Assembly (NCBI RefSeq): GCF_029784135.1
Contig: NC_073746.1
Coordinates: 261,369,598-261,433,597, forward strand
Origin: Toxorhynchites rutilus septentrionalis
Lineage: Eukaryota; Arthropoda; Insecta; Diptera; Culicidae
Reading direction: 5' to 3'
DNA length: 64,000 bases
The position numbers were made by a program, and so were the translations under genes. Numbering within the stretch: the first letter of the stretch is position 1; each line of letters starts with the position of its first letter. Of the stretch, positions 58,179-64,000 are shown one piece after another. The notes under the pieces were generated by a model, which worked only from the letters and a program-made list of their open reading frames with translations, had not been told where the DNA came from and did not search any database.

Positions 58179-59825
58179 ATGGCAGAATGCGGAGAACCCG
58201 TTGACATGGAGATTGAATCCACTGTCTATCCCTCCACATCTACGGGAGGTGGGAAGTCGCTTAAACGCGTTCCCCCTTCAGAAGAAGTCTTTTCGGGGGA
58301 GGAATTACCCCACCTAAACAAGCCCCCCTCAAGAAAATTTGCAAACCTCTCCTCTTCACCCCCTCAATCTCCTGCTCCCGTTCCTCCTCTCGCTCCCGTT
58401 CTCGCTCTCCCTCTCGCTCCCACTCCCGTTCTCGCTCCCCCTCACGCTCCCGCTCCCGCTGAACCCCCGATCACGCCACCCAACCCTGCTGTTTCCGCTT
58501 CCGCTCAACAATCGACCCCGCTTTCCTCTCCTGTTGTGTCTCCACCCCGTGTCAAGGTTTATCCAGAAAATGCAACTGGAACTGGCCCATGGGTTGTTTT
58601 CTTCCGACCTAAACCTAAAGGAAAATCTCTGAATGTCATTCAGATCATGAAAGATTTGACAAAAAATTATTCCTCCGTGGTCGAAATTTCCAAGGTTCGC
58701 CCGAACAAACTGCGTGTTGTCGTGGCTGATCGGAAGCAAGCTAACGCTATTGTTGTCGACAAGCGGTTCATTTTAGAATATCGCGCATACGTGCCCTGCC
58801 ATAACGTAGAAATTGCGGGAGTGATTACAGAAACGGGTCTGACGTGTGAATTTATTAAAAAAGGAAATGGAAAGTTCAAGAAGCTCCCCTCGATGGAAGT
58901 CGAGATCTGGGACTGTCGCCAATTAGGCAAAGTCTCCCAGGAAGGGGGAGAAACTAAATTCACGCCGTCCGACTCGTTTCGAGTAACTTTTGCTGGTTCC
59001 GCTCTCCCTGACTACGTTATGGTGGACAAATTGAGACTGCCGGTGCGACTCTTTGTGCCAAAGCCCATGACTTGCAACAAATGCAAGTCAGTTGGTCACA
59101 CTTCAGATTATTGTGCCAACAAGGAGCGCTGTGCAACTTGCGGAGAGCAACATGTGGGGGAATCCTGCAGTGCGACTGAGCATAAATGTCCATATTGCGG
59201 GGGAACTCCACACGCGCTCTCAGCTTGTGAAACTTATAAGAGTCGCTGGGAAAAACAGAAGCGCTCTTTAAAGGAACGCTCGAAGCGCACATTTGCGGAA
59301 ATTTTAAAAGGCGCTTCTCCACTGACCCAACAACAACAACAACCAATCTCAACACACAATACTTTTTCCTCGTTGCCAGTTGATGAAATGGAAGCGGACA
59401 CAGCTAGCGGGGACACACCGTTTATTTCCAAAGGGAATCCCCGGCGCAAGAATGTGACCACTCCCAAAGTTCAAGAACAAGTCCCCCCGGTGATACCCCC
59501 TGTTAGCTTGCCTAAAAAATCGAGTGCCGCGGACAAGCAAAATCAGGTTCCTCCTGGCTTCCGTGGGAATAGTTCACCTTCGAACGACCCAGCACTCGAG
59601 GGGACATCAAAAACCCCAACTGTCCCTATTTTTTCGTCCAGTTCAACTTCCCAATCGGGATTTATAAAGTTGTCTGACCTTCTGGATCAAATCTTCAAGT
59701 GTTTTAATGTTTCCGACTCCATCAGAACCATTGTCATCTCAATGCTTCCAGTATTAAAGACAATTTTGCAACAATTGATGCAAACATGGCCCCTCCTTGC
59801 AATGATTATCTCTCTTGATGTCTAA
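58179..59825 (+). CDS. I-clade LINE ORF1: Gag-like nucleic-acid-binding protein
   Basis: 548 codons, intact. The N-terminal 125 residues are Pro/Ala/Ser-rich with a Pro-Leu-Ala-Pro tandem stretch. A conserved RRM-like central part (about 130-285) is followed by three zinc knuckles in a row: CNKCKSVGHTSDYC, CATCGEQHVGESC and CPYCGGTPHALSAC (about 295-350). After these comes a basic KRSLKERSKR segment, then a Ser/Pro-rich tail. ORF1 proteins of I-type elements coat the element RNA and act as nucleic-acid chaperones. The stop at 59823-59825 overlaps the start of ORF2 (ATG at 59818 or slightly upstream). No defect seen. Confidence 0.88.
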   Translation: MAECGEPVDMEIESTVYPSTSTGGGKSLKRVPPSEEVFSGEELPHLNKPPSRKFANLSSSPPQSPAPVPPLAPVLALPLAPTPVLAPPHAPAPAEPPITPPNPAVSASAQQSTPLSSPVVSPPRVKVYPENATGTGPWVVFFRPKPKGKSLNVIQIMKDLTKNYSSVVEISKVRPNKLRVVVADRKQANAIVVDKRFILEYRAYVPCHNVEIAGVITETGLTCEFIKKGNGKFKKLPSMEVEIWDCRQLGKVSQEGGETKFTPSDSFRVTFAGSALPDYVMVDKLRLPVRLFVPKPMTCNKCKSVGHTSDYCANKERCATCGEQHVGESCSATEHKCPYCGGTPHALSACETYKSRWEKQKRSLKERSKRTFAEILKGASPLTQQQQQPISTHNTFSSLPVDEMEADTASGDTPFISKGNPRRKNVTTPKVQEQVPPVIPPVSLPKKSSAADKQNQVPPGFRGNSSPSNDPALEGTSKTPTVPIFSSSSTSQSGFIKLSDLLDQIFKCFNVSDSIRTIVISMLPVLKTILQQLMQTWPLLAMIISLDV

Positions 59826-62800
59826 TTTAAATAGAGAGGTCGGAGATATCACTGTTTTACAGTGGAATTGTCGTAGTCTCATCCCTAAATTGGATACATT
59901 CAAATTTTTAATTCATAAATTCAATTGTGATGTTTTTGCTCTGTCCGAAACTTGGCTTTCTTCGCGAGATGATCTCTCTTTCCATGATTTCAATATTATA
60001 CGCTTGGACCGTGATGACAGATACGGAGGGGTGCTATTGGGGATCAATAAGTGCCACTCATTTTTTCGAATTGACCTTCCACCTATTGGAGGGATTGAAG
60101 CTGTTGCTTGTCATGCAAACATCAGAGGAAAAGACCTCTGTATTGTCAGCTTGTATTGGCCTCCGAGAGCTACGGTTAGCCGCAAGCAACTTGTTGACAT
60201 GTGCTCACTTCTTCCTGAGCCACGATTGATCTTGGGAGACTTCAACTCTCACGGAACTGCCTGGGGGGAACAGTACGACGACAATCGTTGATAACGCGTT
60301 CCCCCTCAGACCTTCGTAACAGCTTCAATATGACCGTTTTGAACACTAGGGAAACAACACGTGTACCTAAACCTCCTGCTATGCCAAGTGCTCTTGACCT
60401 CTCGCTTTGCTCGAGTTCACTATCGTTAGATTGCGAGTGGAATGTAATCCAGAACCCCAACGGTAGTGATCACTTGCCAACCAAAATTTCCATCACCATT
60501 GGGTCGAATTCTTCAGAATCTATAAACATGGCATATGATCTCACAAGACACATTGACTGGAAAAAATATGCGGACGCGATTACTCTAGCCATCAATTCCA
60601 GAGATGGTTTACCTTCATTGGAGGAGTATAATTTCCTTTCTCGTTTGATCTATGACAGCGCAGTTCGCGCTCAAACGAAACCCATTCCAGGTTCCACCAT
60701 TTCCCGAAGGCCTCCCAATCTATGGTGGGATAGCCAATGTTCCAAGCTTTATATAGAAAAATCGAATGCATTTAAAGCTTTTCGGAAACGTCGAACTCCT
60801 GAAAGTTTTCAAACGTATTTAGCCCTTGAGAATCAGTTCAAAAATTTGATCAAAGGGAAAAAACGTGCTTATTGGCGAAATTTCGTGGGAGGTTTGTCAC
60901 GAGAAACGTCAATGAAAAAATTATGGAAAGTGGCTCGAAACATGAGAAATCGCTCTTCAACGAATGAAAGCGAAGAATATTCACATCGATGGATTTTTAA
61001 TTTTGCACGAAAGGTTTGTCCCGATTCCGCTCCCGTGCAAAAAATTGTTCGAAATATACCACAAGATAGGTGCGATCTTGATTATGAGTTTTCGATGGTA
61101 GAATTCTCTCTTGCTCTCCTTTCATGTAACAATTCTGCTCCGGGATCGGATCGAATTAAGTTCAACTTGTTGAAAAACCTCCCTGATGTGGCGAAACATC
61201 GCTTGTTGAATTTATTCAATCGGTTTCTAGAACATAATATTGTTCCAGATGATTGGAGACAAGTACGAGTTTTAGCTATTCAAAAACCCGGAAAACCCGC
61301 GTTCGACTTCAATTCGTACCGCCCAATAGCAATGCTGTCTTGTATACGGAAATTGTTGGAGAAAATGATCTTGTTTCGCCTTGATCGATGGGTTGAAACG
61401 AATGGCCTACTCTCAGATACACAATATGGGTTCCGCAGGGGCAAGGGGACGAATGATTGTCTTGCGTTGCTTTCTTCAGAAATTCAAATGGCTTACGCCG
61501 AAAAAAAACAAATGGCTTCAGTATTCTTGGACATAAAGGGGGCCTTTGATTCAGTTTCAATAGAGGTCCTGTCAGACAAATTACACTCTCGGGGTCTGCC
61601 GCCTCTATTGAATAATATGTTATATAACTTGCTTTGTGAGAAACATTTGAATTTTTCTCACGGGGATTCGACAGTAAGTCGGGTCTCCTACATGGGACTC
61701 CCCCAGGGCTCATGTTTAAGCCCTCTTTTGTACAACTTCTATGTAAGCGACATCGACAATTGCCTTACACAAAATTGCAGCCTAAGACAACTTGCAGATG
61801 ATGGAGTGGTGTCTGTCGTAGGATCCATCGAATCTGACCTGCAAGGACCCTTACAAGATACTTTGAACAATTTTTCAACCTGGGCCATTGGGCTAGGGAT
61901 CGAATTCTCCACGGAGAAAACAGAGATGGTGGTTTTTCTAGGAAGCATAGACCAGCAAAACCAAAGCTTCAACTTTTGGGTAAACCGATCACTCATGCTA
62001 TGTCATTCAAGTATCTCGGGGTCTGGTTCGACTCCAAATGTACTTGGGGGGCCCATATTAGGTATCTGAGTAAAAAATGTCAACAAAGAATAAACTTTCT
62101 CCGTACAATTACCGGCACCTGGTGGGGAGCCCACCCCGAAGATCTTATAATGTTGTATCGAACAACTATTCTCTCAGTGATGGAGTATGGCAGTTTCTGT
62201 TTTCAATCAGCTGCCAAAACACACCTCATTAAACTCGAGCGAATTCAGTATCTTTGTCTCCGTATTGCGTTGGGATGTATGCCCTCAACGCATACCATGA
62301 GCCTCGAGGTTTTGGCAGGCGTACTCCCACTAAAAGATCGCTTCAATTTATTATCTCTTCGGTTCCTCATCCGGTGTAAGGTTATGAACCCATTGGTGAT
62401 CGGAAATTTTGAGCAGCTGATCGAGCTAAATTTTCATTCTGGATTCATGAGCTCATATCATGAATTCGTCTCCATGCAGGTTGATCCTTCTTCGTATATT
62501 CCCAACCGTGTTTGTTTCCCTGACTACATCAATTCCTCTGTGCATTTTGATCTGTCCATGAAGCAGGATATCCATGGAACATCAGATTATCTTCGATCGA
62601 GGATCGTTCCAACGATCTTCGATGCAAAGTATGGGGATATCATAATGATAATATGTACTTTACTGATGGGTCCTCTATGAATGAGTCCACAGGATTTGGA
62701 GTGTTCAACGAATTTTTTAGCACCTCACACAGTCTTCAGAATCCTTGCTCAGTGTATATTGCTGAATTGGCAGCGATACACTGGGCGCTGGACAGCGTCG

Positions 62801-63504
62801 CCTCACGACCTGTTGAACACTATTACATTATAACGGATAGTCTGAGCTCTGTCGAAGCTATCCGTTCAGTGAGGCCGGAAAAGCACTCGCCGTACTTCCT
62901 TGAGAGAATACGAGAAATTTTGAGTGCTTTATCCAGACGCTGTTATGTCATTACCTTTGTCTGGGTCCCTTCACATTGCTCAATTCCGGGTAATGAGAGG
63001 GCTGACTCATTAGCAAAGGTAGGTGCAATTGAAGGCGAAATTTATCATCGTCAAATCGCCTTCAATGAATTTTATTCTTTAGTTCGTAAAAATACCATCG
63101 TTAACTGGCAACGCAAATGGAACGAAGATGAATTGGGCCGGTGGCTCCACTCAATTATCCCTAAGGTTAGCCTCAATCCGTGGTTCAAAAGTCTGGACTT
63201 GAGTCGGGACTTTATTCGCACCTTCTCCCGACTCATGTCCAATCACTGTTCGTTAGACGCGCTGCTTTTTCGTTTTAATCTTGCCGACAGCAATCTCTGC
63301 GGTTGTGGCCATGGTTACCACGACATCGAACACGTTGTTTGGTCGTGCGAGTTGTATCTTGTCGCCAGATCGAATTTAGAAAACTCCCTTCGGGCTGGAG
63401 GAAAGCAGTCCAATGTGCCGGTGAGAGATGTGTTGGCTCGGTTAGACCTTGATTACATGTCCCAAATATATGTTTTCCTTAAAGCTATCGATCTTCGAGT
63501 GTGA
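59815..63504 (+). pseudogene. I-clade LINE ORF2: endonuclease, reverse transcriptase, RNase H, frameshifted
   Basis: Endonuclease: LQWNCRSL, LSETWL and LILGDFNSHG, then a frameshift near 60288, then GSDHLP in the next frame. Reverse transcriptase: NSYRPIAMLSC, TQYGFRRGKGTNDC, FLDIKGAFDSV, GLPQGSCLSPLLYN and an active site LADDGVV (the usual Tyr-Ala-Asp-Asp reads Leu-Ala-Asp-Asp). A frameshift near 61976-62050 leads to the thumb (SFKYLGVWFD, YRTTILSVMEYG). A third near 62650 leads to RNase H with all four acidic positions (YFTDGS, IAELAAI, ITDSLSS, GNERADSLAK) and a C-terminal CGCGHGYHDIEHVVWSC motif, stop 63504. ORF2 would nick and copy the element into DNA; at least three frameshifts disable it, but the sequence is otherwise well preserved. 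Confidence 0.88.
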
Positions 63505-63904
63505 TTGTTCATACATCCTTTTCCCCTCCTTTTCGTCCTTCGCGAGCTATCGGTTCCCTTCCTACTAACATTAGAATAAGTTAAATTGTAAACACATATT
63601 AAATGTAAGGATAGTTTTAAGAATTGAGTGTGAAGTGTCAGTGTGAATGAGAATGTGAATGTGAATGTGAATGTGAGTGCGAGTGTAAACACACATCTCC
63701 TTACATCCCATCCTTTTCCTAATGAAAATGTGTCACCCTTCTAAACTCGAGTCGACCGCGAGTAATCGGTTTCCTATTTCATTAACCATAGAATTAAGGA
63801 AACAACATGTTGATATATGCTAGTTGAAATATAGTTAAGAGTTTGGCTCCATTAAACTTATGTAACTGAGCCTGTAAAAATAATCGGATTAATAAAAAAA
63901 AAAA

Positions 63905-64000
63905 ACTGTGTAATGTGCTAATTATAGATATGATAACCATGTGACATGTACACTATTAAAATTCGGCTCTGTTACATCTAAAATGCTAATGAGCCTTAAA
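63905..64000 (+). mobile_element. tRNA-derived SINE, copy 2, right part
   Basis: ACTGTGTAATGTGCTAATTA and on to the window end, matching 27570-27645 of SINE copy 1. It continues the SINE interrupted at 57750. Confidence 0.78.

Larger units (their letters stand above)
57751..63904 (+). mobile_element. Nearly full-length I-clade LINE inserted in a SINE
   Basis: The element starts at TCATTCGTCTTCGTG and ends in TTAATAAAAAAAAAA. The SINE sequence ACTGTGTAAT is duplicated on both sides (57741-57750 and 63905-63914). Content: a 428-bp 5' leader, ORF1 (Gag-like, intact) and ORF2 (endonuclease, reverse transcriptase, RNase H) with three frameshifts. The RNase H after the RT places it in the I group. 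The 3' leader holds a GTGAAT microsatellite (63642-63680). Confidence 0.9.

Noticed and set aside
58356..58739. 127-codon minus-strand Gly/Ser/Arg-rich frame
   Set aside because: Antisense shadow of the Pro/Ala/Leu-rich tandem stretch in LINE ORF1.
1..64000. CRISPR array, bacterial operon or prophage
   Set aside because: No regularly spaced direct repeats with unique spacers. Spliced genes, LINEs, SINEs and LTR elements show eukaryotic nuclear DNA.

Overview
The window looks like nuclear DNA from a culicine mosquito, most likely Aedes. The reasons are a DD37E mariner-type family in three near-identical copies, copia, I-type and Jockey/CR1-like retroelements, a tRNA-derived SINE, many short inverted-repeat elements, insect peritrophin-like genes and an insect hormone-sensitive lipase. 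Genus and species are inferred from content; no database was searched.

Only three host genes are supported. Two are small secreted one-domain chitin-binding (peritrophin-like) genes, both on the minus strand with the same two-exon structure: 3917-4264 and 23894-24239. They are paralogues with the same upstream TATA and GATA architecture, now about 20 kb apart. The third is a six-exon plus-strand gene for hormone-sensitive lipase (52893-56150), which can be read from start to stop as 879 codons plus a stop.

Nearly everything else is nested mobile DNA. (1) 4838-13747 is a PIF/Harbinger-like element with TAA target duplications. It holds a decayed transposase start and a decayed MADF-BESS accessory gene. 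It was invaded by a DD37E mariner (6588-9556), which was itself split by a 1.67 kb repeat. (2) 15966-20807 is a copia element whose gag is broken by a 147-bp insertion. (3) 21520-23190 is a mariner remnant containing an inverted-repeat element. (4) 25851-26838 is a foldback element with a perfect 8-bp target duplication. (5) 27193-38650 holds a SINE, three non-LTR retrotransposon remnants, a Tc1/mariner scrap and a repeat with a decayed histone H2A gene and histone-type 3' stem-loops. (6) 38661-39957 is a frameshifted DD37E copy. (7) 41004-43553 is a TTAA-flanked element hosting the third, apparently intact DD37E copy. (8) 45026-51729 is a pogo-like transposon with a complete copia element inside it. 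(9) 57375-64000 is a SINE split by a nearly full-length I-type LINE.

Nested boundaries give a relative insertion order at several sites. The three DD37E copies and both copia LTR pairs look recent; the Harbinger genes, histone copy and mariner pieces look old. Most open frames outside the entries below are antisense or chance frames.
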